Source: Gemmatimonadaceae bacterium
GTDB lineage: Bacteria; Gemmatimonadota; Gemmatimonadetes; Gemmatimonadales; Gemmatimonadaceae
Assembly: GCA_025451425.1 (NCBI GenBank)
Contig: JANWKK010000089.1
Span: 1-9,444, forward strand
Length of the DNA: 9,444 nt
Reading direction: 5' to 3'
This document shows positions 1 through 6,983 of this stretch, piece after piece; the first letter of the stretch is position 1; each line of letters begins with the position of its first letter. Below the pieces are notes generated by a model, which was not told the DNA's origin, made no database searches, and saw only the letters and a list, made by a program, of their open reading frames with translations. The position numbers and the translations under genes are program-made.

Positions 1-342
1 GACAATGACGTCACCGCGTCGGAGATCGAAGGCGCTCATCGAACGCGTGAATCCGTCGGTTGCGTTCGCGACGATAGCCATGTTGCGCGCGGGAGCCTGA
101 ACGATGCCGCCGATCTCGTCGTACACGGCAGCGATCGCGTCCTGTCGTTCCGCTTCCGCTTCGTATCCACCGATCTCGCTCTCGAGGCGGATGTGATCGT
201 AGATGGCGTCGATCACTGGCAGCGGCATGAGTGCCGCGCCGGCGTTGTTGAGATGGTTGCGATGTGCACAGCCGGGCGTGTCGCCGCGCCAGCGCGTCAG
301 CTCAGCGCTTGCGATCGGTCTGTCGGAAGTAGCGATGCTCAC
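1..342 (-). CDS. Class V aminotransferase-fold PLP enzyme, N-terminal part (cut by window edge)
   Basis: Only the first 114 residues are present; the frame is open to the left edge. They read as the N-terminus of the class V aminotransferase / cysteine desulfurase-like fold (selenocysteine lyase, isopenicillin-N epimerase and EgtE-like relatives). The signs are HLNNAGAALMP at residues 30-40, the acidic/glycine stretch ESEIGGYEAE at 54-63, and NATDGF followed by RRGDVIV at 93-114, the usual lead-in to the cofactor-binding core. The catalytic lysine lies beyond the edge, so lyase, desulfurase or epimerase cannot be told apart. The start is GTG at 342: an in-frame TAA six codons upstream, which is the stop of the preceding gene, rules out an earlier start. 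No Shine-Dalgarno is visible. With a 15-base gap to the upstream gene it is probably the last visible member of the peptidase-MarR operon. No signal peptide, so cytoplasmic. Confidence 0.87.
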   Translation of the reverse strand, partial: MSIATSDRPIASAELTRWRGDTPGCAHRNHLNNAGAALMPLPVIDAIYDHIRLESEIGGYEAEAERQDAIAAVYDEIGGIVQAPARNMAIVANATDGFTRSMSAFDLRRGDVIV

Positions 343-357
343 AGTAGTAGGGCGAAG

Positions 358-852
358 TTAGGGGCGGTGCGACAGGCGAACCAATTCCTCGAGCCGTTCC
401 TGCAGCGGGGCATCGTTCCCAATGGCGAGTGCTTGCATCGCCTGATCGAATCCCACTCGCTTTACCTTCCCGCTTTTGCAAACGATCAACGCCACCGGCG
501 GCCGCACGAGCCTGTAGTCCGGTCCCCACTCCAGATACACGCGCCACTCGATTGGCAGTGCGCGACGACCCGGATATGGATCGGGGACGCTGTCGAGAAC
601 GAGCGTGCGTTCGGTCGCCGAGGGAAGCCAACGTTCTCGAAGCACGGTCGTCCACATCGGACCTTCGAGACGAACGATCACGTGCGGCCGATCGCCCCAT
701 GCGCGACGCAATTCAATTGTCAGAAGATGCCGGCGCCACCATAGGTACCCCCGCACCGGCAACGATACCAGTGCGAGCAGCGCTAAAAGAAGCGCCGCGA
801 GTGCGTCGCGCGGTAGTCGAATCCAGAGCCGAGACTTCGCTGAGCGTGTCAC
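358..852 (-). CDS. Small membrane-anchored protein of unknown function
   Basis: 164 residues; I do not recognise a family. A basic N-terminus (residues 1-16) is followed by one hydrophobic helix at about 17-37 rich in Leu and Ala, then YLWWRRH, which looks like a membrane-interface belt. The remaining 120 residues are soluble. They are rich in Arg and Trp with alternating beta-like stretches (HVIVRLEGP near 57-65, IEWRVYLEWG near 101-110, ALIVCKSGKVKRVGF near 120-134) and a helical, acidic C-terminus. The positive-inside rule suggests a cytoplasmic N-terminus and an outside soluble domain, but this is weak. The GTG start at 852 shares the bases GTGA with the stop of the upstream MarR gene, which suggests translational coupling and supports the start. 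The PLP enzyme gene follows 15 bases later. Its conserved-looking hydrophobic pattern makes it more credible than the overlapping frames. Confidence 0.75.
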   Translation of the reverse strand: MTRSAKSRLWIRLPRDALAALLLALLALVSLPVRGYLWWRRHLLTIELRRAWGDRPHVIVRLEGPMWTTVLRERWLPSATERTLVLDSVPDPYPGRRALPIEWRVYLEWGPDYRLVRPPVALIVCKSGKVKRVGFDQAMQALAIGNDAPLQERLEELVRLSHRP

Positions 853-1268
853 GACCGGAATAACGGCTCGAGTGCTTCGACTGCGCGAGCGACGAGTGCT
901 GCTTGCTCAGCGTCGAGCCGGTTGAGCATCTCCTCGAGTGCAGCGAGGCGGTTGGCGCGCGCGACATCCAGTCTCGTTCGCCCAGCCGTCGTCGCTCGCA
1001 GGAGCACGACGCGATTATCAGTTTGCAGCACGCTCTTCTCGACCAGTCCGGCACGCACGAGCGCTTGCGCGAGGCGCGTCATCGTTGGCGCGGTCACCCC
1101 CTCGGCCTTCGCGAGCTCGGTGAGACTGATCGGACCACGGTAAATGATCACCGACAACGCCGACAAGCGTGGCGCGCTCAGTCCCGACTCGTCATCACCA
1201 CGCCGAATGCGACGCAGCAGATGAATCGCAAGTGAATGCAGCCGGTCGGCGAGTACTTCGCGTTTCAT
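849..1268 (-). CDS. MarR-family transcriptional regulator
   Basis: A 139-residue protein with the winged helix-turn-helix layout of MarR regulators, which bind short AT-rich palindromes as dimers and often repress their own operon in response to a small ligand. Residues 30-42 form the helix after the dimerisation arm. PISLTELAKAEG (46-57) and TAPTMTRLAQAL (59-70) form the helix-turn-helix. TDNRVVLLRATTAGR (83-97) is the wing with the typical Asp and Arg, followed by two C-terminal dimerisation helices. I chose ATG at 1268 because it starts just before the first dimerisation helix and gives normal MarR length. The frame stays open to 1355 (168 residues), but the extension overlaps the peptidase gene and adds nothing family-like. 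It begins 11 bases after the peptidase stop and overlaps the next gene by 4 bases. The ligand cannot be read from the sequence. Confidence 0.9.
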   Translation of the reverse strand: MKREVLADRLHSLAIHLLRRIRRGDDESGLSAPRLSALSVIIYRGPISLTELAKAEGVTAPTMTRLAQALVRAGLVEKSVLQTDNRVVLLRATTAGRTRLDVARANRLAALEEMLNRLDAEQAALVARAVEALEPLFRS

Positions 1269-1279
1269 CGTGACGCGGC

Positions 1280-2872
1280 TCACGGCACCGGACGCGCGCC
1301 CCACCGGTCGCCAATGCCCGTCAAGAGCGCGACGTACGTTTCGATCCCATCCCACAAATTTTGAATTCTCAAATTCTCATTTGCAGCGTGCTGATTGTCG
1401 TCGTAGTTCGCGATCGGCAGCGAGATCATCGGCACGTGCAGCACCTGCTCGAAGAGATACGCTGGTCCGCTGCCGCCGGACGTCGGCAAGGCCAGTAACG
1501 GCTGGGGAGCGCCGTCGTCGAGCGTGGCGAGCACCGCACGCCCGAACGGACCATCGAGCGGCGCACGCGAAGGCGGATAACCGCTCTCCCATTCGACGCG
1601 CGCAACTCTGGCATGTGCGAGTCTTACGGCCATCGTCGCGCTATCGTGTACCACGAAATAACCCTGCCGACGGATATGCTCTTCGACGAGACGCTGCACG
1701 CGCTCCGGCGTCTGGTTAGGCACGAGCCGGAGATCGAACGACGCGTACGCTTCGGGCGCGATCGTGTTCGAGCCGGTCTCACGCACGCCGCCGACGCGAA
1801 TGCCGCGCACATTCAAAGCTGGGAGCATGGTGCGCTCGGCGAGATTGGCGTCGTTCGCTTCGGTGCGCGCGAGGCCGAACGTGTGACGCAACGTCTCGTC
1901 GTACGGCGGCAGCGCCGCGATTGCCTTGCGCTCGGCCGGCGAGATCGGACGCACGTCCTCGTAGTATCCCGCGATCTTGATGTGCCCGTCGTCGTCACGC
2001 ATACTGGCGATCAGGTTGGCGATGAGCACCGCGGGATTTGGGGCCCAGTTGCCGTAGTGGCCGCTGTGCAGCGCGCGGTTTGGGCCGTACACCGTGAGCT
2101 CTAGCCCGGTGACGCCGCGCTGCCCGAACACGAGCTCCGCACGACCACTCGGATGCACCGGCCCATCGCAGAAGAGCCACCCGTCGCCGCTCAGCGTCGC
2201 CGCGTAGGTCTCGAGGATCTGACGAAGATGCCCTGACCCCGCCTCCTCCTCGCCCTCGAAGAACACTTTCAAGTTTACTGATTGCTCGAGGTGTTGAGCA
2301 CGCATTGCGTCGATGGCCGTGAGCATCGCGATGATAGACGCCTTGTCGTCGCCCGCGGAGCGCGCATAGAGTCGGGCCTCTGGTGGTACTCGTCCTCCCG
2401 AGCCAGGTGCCGGCAGAGGAACTTCCTTCCCCCCTTCATTGAGGGGGCGGTCGCGCAGCACGGGTGACCAGGGCGGCGTGACCCACTGTTTCGCATCGAG
2501 CGGCTGACCGTCGTAATGCGCGTAGAGCACGAGCGTGCGCGCGGCACCTGGCGACGGCAATTCGCCGTACACCGCAGGCGGCGCGCCGGGAACGGTGAGT
2601 AACCGCGCGTTCCGAAAACCCCGCACCTCGAGCATTTGAACGAGCCGATCGGCGTTCCGTCGAATGTCGATCGAGTCGCTCGCCAGATTCGGAATCGAAA
2701 GCAGCCCGGCGAACTCGCCGACGATCGCTGCCTCGTTATGCTCGCGATAAGCCCGAGCAGCCGCTCGCGCGCGTGGGCCACTTGTACCTTGTGCGTCGGA
2801 GCGGGCGGGCCACACGATTCCAGCCGCCGTTGCAAGCAAAGCGCATAGCGAGAAGCAGAGTCTCGAACGCAT
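1280..2872 (-). CDS. Exported M20-family metallopeptidase (dipeptidase-like)
   Basis: 530 residues. A signal peptide is visible (basic start, hydrophobic core to about residue 20, likely cut after SDA at 25-27), so the enzyme should act in the periplasm or outside. The two-zinc M20 signatures are all present: AHYDGQ at 118-123 (ligand H119, catalytic D121), SAGDDK at 172-177 (bridging Asp), EGEEEAGSG at 206-214 (catalytic Glu and metal Glu), CDG at 235-237, HSGHYG at 269-274 from the lid/dimerisation domain, and QHAANENLR at 494-502, whose H495 closes the site. These support hydrolysis of dipeptides or similar N-acyl amino acids; the exact substrate is not readable. A loop of about 25 residues rich in Gly and Pro (141-165) lies between the first two motifs. 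ATG at 2872 has no clear ribosome site. It is the first gene of a minus-strand operon and diverges from the VTT gene. Confidence 0.93.
   Translation of the reverse strand: MRSRLCFSLCALLATAAGIVWPARSDAQGTSGPRARAAARAYREHNEAAIVGEFAGLLSIPNLASDSIDIRRNADRLVQMLEVRGFRNARLLTVPGAPPAVYGELPSPGAARTLVLYAHYDGQPLDAKQWVTPPWSPVLRDRPLNEGGKEVPLPAPGSGGRVPPEARLYARSAGDDKASIIAMLTAIDAMRAQHLEQSVNLKVFFEGEEEAGSGHLRQILETYAATLSGDGWLFCDGPVHPSGRAELVFGQRGVTGLELTVYGPNRALHSGHYGNWAPNPAVLIANLIASMRDDDGHIKIAGYYEDVRPISPAERKAIAALPPYDETLRHTFGLARTEANDANLAERTMLPALNVRGIRVGGVRETGSNTIAPEAYASFDLRLVPNQTPERVQRLVEEHIRRQGYFVVHDSATMAVRLAHARVARVEWESGYPPSRAPLDGPFGRAVLATLDDGAPQPLLALPTSGGSGPAYLFEQVLHVPMISLPIANYDDNQHAANENLRIQNLWDGIETYVALLTGIGDRWGARPVP
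1360..1373. promoter_or_regulatory. Candidate MarR-type operator / internal promoter
   Basis: The palindrome TTTGA-ATTC-TCAAA lies in an island (about 1353-1382) with 7 G/C in 30 bases, inside the 3' end of the peptidase gene and 92-105 bases upstream of the MarR start. On the minus strand TTGAGA (1372-1367) resembles a -35 box, but the hexamer 17 bases further on is a poor -10. MarR proteins generally bind AT-rich inverted repeats near their own promoters, so autoregulation from an internal promoter is possible. The stretch also encodes the conserved NENLRIQNL segment of M20 enzymes, which could by itself explain part of the low GC. Confidence 0.25.
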
Positions 2873-3013
2873 TTTGGATTTCGGTCATCGGGTCGTGCCA
2901 CCGCGCGGACTGCGCTCGTAGCTGCGCGAAGATAAGTCCCCCACGGCGGTGGCGCATGGCTTGCTCGAGTATTCGGCGCCAACTCGACAACTACGTGCCA
3001 TCAGCGGAAGCAA
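2873..3013. promoter_or_regulatory. Divergent intergenic region between M20 peptidase and VTT genes
   Basis: These 141 bases must hold the promoters for the minus-strand peptidase operon and the plus-strand VTT gene. I could not find a convincing -35/-10 pair in either direction and no clear long palindrome. A GGAAG at 3006-3010 sits 3 bases before the VTT start and may serve as its ribosome site. Overlapping open frames enter this region on the minus strand but show no protein-like pattern. Confidence 0.5.
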
Positions 3014-3778
3014 TTGAAGCCGGGGCCCAAAGCACCCACCAAGCGCCACCCATCGCAGCAGCACGTCGAGGAGCCCCACGAGCCCGCACGAGTCTCCGAC
3101 TGGATTCGCGCGGGGCTGCCCGTGCTCGCGCTGGCGGTTTTCATCATCCTCGCTTGGCGCCACGGGTATTTCGATCTCAAGAATCCACAGAAGCTCGGTG
3201 CGGCGGCCGAGCGAGTGCAGGACGTCCCATGGATGGGTCCGATCTTCGTGTCGGTTTATGCCTCCCTCGCAATGCTGGCCGCTCCGGTCTCGCCGCTTGC
3301 GTACGGTGCGGGTGCGGTCTTCGGCGTGATTCGCGGGACGCTATACGTCTGGATTGCGTCGATACTCGGCGCGACTGCGGGCTACTACCTTGCGCGCTCG
3401 GCATGGTCCGGGGTTGCGCGGCGGTTACTCGGTCGCTTTCACGGCCGGTTGAGAGAGCTCCGGCACGGCAACGTGTTCTTGACGTCGATGCGCCTTCAGC
3501 TGCTCCCGATCATGCCCTTCGGGATCTTCAATTACGGCGCTGGCGTTGCCCACTTGCCGTTCTTGCCGTTCCTTGCCGGAACGGCGGTCGGCATTCTGCC
3601 CGGCACGGTCGCCGCCGTGTATGTCGGGGAGCGGGTGATGGCGGGGATCACGAGCAGCGATCGGCGAGCGTTCGTCGTCGCGGGGCTCGTCGTCGCCGCG
3701 ATGTTCGCATTGTCGTTCGCGCCCTCGCTGATCAAAAAGCTGCGCGGCGCGAACGACGATGAGATTAGCGAACGTTAA
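3014..3778 (+). CDS. TVP38/TMEM64 (VTT-domain) membrane protein
   Basis: 254 residues, a polytopic membrane protein of the VTT (formerly SNARE-associated/DedA-like) family. Relatives are linked to lipid scrambling or membrane homeostasis; the exact role here is unknown. Residues 1-30 are hydrophilic and basic, followed by a first helix at about 32-48. The VTT core includes GAVFGVIRGTLY (100-111), the small-residue helix ILGATAGYYLAR (117-128), then SMRLQLLPIMPFGIFNYGAG (158-177) and GTAVGILPGTVAAVYVG (189-205). The last block holds the re-entrant-loop proline/glycine motif typical of the family. A final helix spans about 219-240 before a charged tail. The start is TTG at 3014 with GGAAG just 3 bases upstream. 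No ATG lies before the domain in this frame, so a rare start is the simplest reading. The stop lies 3 bases from the stop of the convergent DinB-like gene. Confidence 0.9.
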   Translation: MKPGPKAPTKRHPSQQHVEEPHEPARVSDWIRAGLPVLALAVFIILAWRHGYFDLKNPQKLGAAAERVQDVPWMGPIFVSVYASLAMLAAPVSPLAYGAGAVFGVIRGTLYVWIASILGATAGYYLARSAWSGVARRLLGRFHGRLRELRHGNVFLTSMRLQLLPIMPFGIFNYGAGVAHLPFLPFLAGTAVGILPGTVAAVYVGERVMAGITSSDRRAFVVAGLVVAAMFALSFAPSLIKKLRGANDDEISER

Positions 3779-3781
3779 TGC

Positions 3782-4306
3782 CTACATTCCGGGCTTCTTG
3801 GCCGTCGGCGGGAGCAGACCGTTGAGGCGTAGGTAGATCGCCGATTGACTGTAGTGGTCCGCCCAATCGCCCGTCGTCAGCGTCATGATGGCCGCGCGTG
3901 TCCAGGGCTTGCCGCCGAAGAATGGGATCTGCTCGCTGAGCTTCGAGTCGTCGAGCGAGGCGAGCGCCTGATCACAGAACTGGAATGTCTCCTTGAGCCG
4001 CGCGAGGAGCGCGTCCTTGCTGGCGGAGGCATCGATCTTCGTGCGCGTCGGCGCCTTGGTGCCGCTGATCGCTCCACAGAGATAGTCGTTGCCTTGCGCG
4101 AGGTGCACGACGACGTCGGCGAAGCTCATCTGCGCGGGCGTTGGTTTGAAGGCGTATTTGTCCGCGGGCATCGTCTCGGCAGCCGCGATGAGATTCTTCC
4201 CGACGTTCTGGGCGTTCTGCTTGAACGCGTCTGCGACCGGCGCCGTTTGCGCGGCGGCGATACACGGGAGGACGGTTACCGCGAGGGCAGTCAAAACTCG
4301 GCGCAT
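3782..4306 (-). CDS. Exported DinB-like (DinB_2 superfamily) protein
   Basis: 174 residues. A short signal peptide (hydrophobic 5-19, likely cut at about AAA|Q at residue 20) precedes a four-helix DinB/YfiT-type bundle. DinB proteins usually bind a metal with three histidines, and characterised relatives include thiol-dependent transferases and hydrolases. Seen here: VVHLAQGN at 66-73 gives the first ligand H68, and GDWADHYSQSAIYLRLNGL at 146-164 gives H151. The position four before H151, normally the third histidine of an HxxxH pair, is D147. The metal site is therefore altered, or Asp serves as a ligand. KYAFKPTPAQMSFADV (50-65) is the usual loop ahead of the first His. Start ATG at 4306; no ribosome site seen. 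It faces the VTT gene tail to tail and is separated by 97 bases from the permease gene downstream. Confidence 0.88.
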   Translation of the reverse strand: MRRVLTALAVTVLPCIAAAQTAPVADAFKQNAQNVGKNLIAAAETMPADKYAFKPTPAQMSFADVVVHLAQGNDYLCGAISGTKAPTRTKIDASASKDALLARLKETFQFCDQALASLDDSKLSEQIPFFGGKPWTRAAIMTLTTGDWADHYSQSAIYLRLNGLLPPTAKKPGM

Positions 4307-4405
4307 GGTGGGATCACCGGGGTTGGAGTTGTGTTGACGTTGAACTCACACAGCGCGGCTGTCCAGTGCTGATACACATTGCTGACTTACAGCGGTCGCG
4401 GCCCT

Positions 4406-6877
4406 CTACTCTCCCCTTATCGCGATCATCGGATCGGTTTGCGTCGCGCGACGGGCGGAGAGATAGCTCGCGAGAAGCGCCGAAAAAGCAAGCAATCCGG
4501 GCACCAGGATGAAAGTCGCGACATCGGTGCCCGTCGTCTCGAACAACATCGTCCGGATGACGCGCAAGGCTGCGAGCGCCCCAAGCATGCCGGCCACTGC
4601 CCCGGAGAGAACGAAGAGCATGCCTTCGCTCATGACGAGCACGAGGATGTTGCGCGCCGAGGCGCCGAGCGCGATGCGCACTCCCAGCTCACGAGTTCGT
4701 TGAACAATGCTGTACGCGACGATTCCGTAGAGCCCAATCGTTGCCAGAAGGAGCGCGCACGCGGCGAACCCGCTGAGCACAAAGGTGACGAAACGACGCT
4801 GTGAGTCGATTGCGGCGAATCCCGTCTCGGACACACTCGGCTTACTCAGAAAGTTGAGCGCAGGCTCAACCCCACGCACCGCACGATCGATTGCCGCGAG
4901 TGTGTGCGTGGCGTCCCGAGCGCGAACGACGAAACGCATCCACTGCCATACCTCGAGCGTGTACGGCAGGTAGATCTCCATCTGCGGCTCATCCTCGGGG
5001 CCGCCCTCCCGAACGTCGCCGATGACCCCGATCACCGGCATGGTGATCGGCTGGCCGAAATCAGCGCGCGCCTGCGACGCGCGCCGCACCGTGACGCGTT
5101 TGCCTAACGCGGTGCCGCCCGGCCACACCCTTTTCGCCAGCCGTTCACTCACGACGAATCCAGTTGGCGACCGCATTTCCTCTTCCGTGAACCAACGGCC
5201 CGCGGCCATCGGGATTCGCATCGTCTTCAGGTAGCCGGTCGAAACGGTTCGGTACAGCGCGGATTCCACCGGGCGTCCAGCCGACGTTGCGTCCGTCTCG
5301 AGCTTCGTCGGAATCTGCGCGCCACCCATTGCCGCGGCGTCCATCACCCCCGGCACGGCACGGACTGCGCCGAGAATTCTGCCGTAGAGCGAAGCCGCCT
5401 CAGACGGTGCGTCATAGCGATGAGCGGGAGGACTGATCGCGAATTCGATCGTTTCACTCGGGTCGTAGCCTAACGGCACGACAAGTAGTCGACGAAAGCT
5501 CTGTATGAGCAAGCCCGCACCCATCAACAGCGTGAGCGCGAGCGCAACCTGCACGGCGACGAGGACGTTGCGAAGCCACGCGTCGCGTGCGCCGCCGATC
5601 GAGCGGCTGGCGGATGCGCGCACGCGCTCCATAATGCGCGGTCCGCTTGCCTGAAGCGCTGGCAGCACACCCACGAAGACAGCTGTCGTGATCGACGCCC
5701 CAAGCGCAAACATCATTGCCCGGTGATCGACGGCGAGCTCGGAGGCGAAGGGCAGTCTCTCCGTCGCGGCGCGGCGTACGTAACCGACAATCACAAACGC
5801 GAGCAGCAGACCGACAGCGCCAGCGGCAATCGCGAGCGCTACCGCTTCCGTGAGGAGTTGGCGCGCGAGTCGCCACCGACCCGCGCCTAACGCCGATCGG
5901 ATCGCGAGCTCCTGTCGGCGCACGCTCGCTCGCGTCAACAACAGATTCGCGACGTTGGCGCACGCCAGCACGAGCACGAGCGCAATCGCACCCGCGATCA
6001 TCGCCAGCACCTCGCGCAGGTTCCCGAACTGCTCGTCGCTGATAGACTGGAATGCGACATTACTCCAGTGGGCCTGCTCCACGGGATATTCCGTCGCAAG
6101 GCGTGTCGCGATTGTTCGCATTACCGCGGCGCCCCGAGCCGAGTCGGCACTCGCTCGCAGCCGAACCACTGCTCGGCTATCGACGTGAAGTCCTCGGAGA
6201 CTCAACGCCGCGTGCCGGCGTTTAAAGAGCTCTATCGGCTGCCAGAGCGAGGGGCCGAGAAGATAATTCACGTCGCCGAAATTCGGATACACGTAAGCGT
6301 GCGGCATCACACCGACGACGGTCGTCGGCACGCTGTCGACGTCGATGATCTTTCCGATCGCCGAGGGATCGCCGCCGAATTGCTTCAGGAAGTAATCGAA
6401 GGAGAGAACCGCGACTGGTGCCGCGCCAGGTTGCTCCTCGTCATTCAGAAACGTTCTGCCGTACAACGGTCGGGTTCCCATGAGTCCAAAGAACCCCGGT
6501 GTCACGTACGCCGAGATCGCTCGCTCTGGGCCGCCAGGCATGGGAAGCATGACTCCATCGCCGCGGATGAAAGCGGTTCCCTCGATCGCGCCCGAGACCG
6601 ATGCGCTCTGCGCCTGCCAATCCTGGAACGTCGGATATGACGGAACACGCAACCCGCCCTCGTCGCTCCGCTCGTACACGGTTCGGAGTCGCTGCGCCTC
6701 GTGATACGGGAGCCCGCGCAGGACGACGGCATCGATGACGCTGAAAGTAGCGCTCGTGCTCCCGATTCCGATCGCCAGGGTCAGAATCGCAACGATGGAG
6801 AACGCGGGCGCACGCCGCAACGTGCGCACCGTATAGCGCGCATCCTGGATGGCCGTCTCCAGCAGCCTGGGAATCAT
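4406..6877 (-). CDS. ADOP-type duplicated ABC transporter permease (MacB_PCD/FtsX)
   Basis: 823 residues forming a tandem MacB-like permease, the 'acidobacterial duplicated orphan permease' architecture. The opening QDARYTVRTLRRAPAF (11-26) and LTLAIGIGSTSATFSVIDAV (32-51) is the hallmark. Then come a periplasmic MacB core (about 50-285), an FtsX domain with three helices (about 292-314, 345-367, 388-410), a second start helix (437-459), a second periplasmic domain (about 475-690), and a final FtsX domain with helices at about 695-720, 750-775 and 785-807. The duplication shows in the two coupling segments ELAIRSALGAGRWRL (323-337) and ELGVRIALGASARNI (730-744). In related MacB/FtsX systems such permeases transmit ATP-driven movement to the periplasm for export of peptides, lipids or toxins; the substrate is unknown. 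No ATPase gene lies in the window. The start ATG at 6877 fits the family N-terminus. Confidence 0.94.
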   Translation of the reverse strand: MIPRLLETAIQDARYTVRTLRRAPAFSIVAILTLAIGIGSTSATFSVIDAVVLRGLPYHEAQRLRTVYERSDEGGLRVPSYPTFQDWQAQSASVSGAIEGTAFIRGDGVMLPMPGGPERAISAYVTPGFFGLMGTRPLYGRTFLNDEEQPGAAPVAVLSFDYFLKQFGGDPSAIGKIIDVDSVPTTVVGVMPHAYVYPNFGDVNYLLGPSLWQPIELFKRRHAALSLRGLHVDSRAVVRLRASADSARGAAVMRTIATRLATEYPVEQAHWSNVAFQSISDEQFGNLREVLAMIAGAIALVLVLACANVANLLLTRASVRRQELAIRSALGAGRWRLARQLLTEAVALAIAAGAVGLLLAFVIVGYVRRAATERLPFASELAVDHRAMMFALGASITTAVFVGVLPALQASGPRIMERVRASASRSIGGARDAWLRNVLVAVQVALALTLLMGAGLLIQSFRRLLVVPLGYDPSETIEFAISPPAHRYDAPSEAASLYGRILGAVRAVPGVMDAAAMGGAQIPTKLETDATSAGRPVESALYRTVSTGYLKTMRIPMAAGRWFTEEEMRSPTGFVVSERLAKRVWPGGTALGKRVTVRRASQARADFGQPITMPVIGVIGDVREGGPEDEPQMEIYLPYTLEVWQWMRFVVRARDATHTLAAIDRAVRGVEPALNFLSKPSVSETGFAAIDSQRRFVTFVLSGFAACALLLATIGLYGIVAYSIVQRTRELGVRIALGASARNILVLVMSEGMLFVLSGAVAGMLGALAALRVIRTMLFETTGTDVATFILVPGLLAFSALLASYLSARRATQTDPMIAIRGE

Positions 6878-6966
6878 TGGCAGATACTCATCGAGTGGTC
6901 GCGAGCAAACTACCTCAGCGCGAGGGAGAAGCTGTCAGAGAGTTGTGGGAGTTGCGCGAGGCGGGC

Positions 6967-6983
6967 GACGACGCTCAGTCGTC
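6967..6983 (-). terminator. Short hairpin at the end of the acetyltransferase gene
   Basis: GACGAC and GTCGTC pair across a 5-base loop, directly overlapping the TGA stop (6984-6982) of the acetyltransferase gene. No T-run follows on the minus strand, so a standard intrinsic terminator is not shown. It may only slow transcription or be chance. It lies within the 104-base gap before the permease gene, which has no other visible signal. Confidence 0.2.

Noticed and set aside
302..700. Minus-strand 132-residue frame overlapping the membrane protein
   Set aside because: Arg/Ser-rich with no hydrophobic or motif pattern; it overlaps two better-supported genes in another frame.
193..744. Plus-strand open frame of 183 residues
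   Set aside because: It lies opposite the PLP enzyme and the membrane protein, both with family-like or membrane-like sequence. Its own translation is low-complexity Arg/Ala/Pro-rich with no domain pattern, as expected for an antisense frame in GC-rich DNA.
2430..2447. G/C-run hairpin CCCCCT-TCATTG-AGGGGG, considered as a terminator or slippage site
   Set aside because: It lies inside the intact peptidase frame with no T-run. It simply encodes the Pro-Leu-Asn-Glu-Gly-Gly loop; the six-base runs are short for phase variation.
2275..2990. Minus-strand frames extending across the peptidase start into the intergenic region
   Set aside because: The peptidase frame carries the signal peptide and all metal motifs in this span; the alternatives show no protein-like pattern.
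2773..3762. Long plus-strand frame of 329 residues over the VTT gene
   Set aside because: It is the other-frame shadow of the VTT gene; the translation is Arg/Ala-rich, while the 3014-3778 frame has clear membrane helices and VTT motifs.
6068..6640. Plus-strand frame of 190 residues opposite the permease
   Set aside because: Antisense shadow of a well-conserved MacB core; charged, low-complexity translation.
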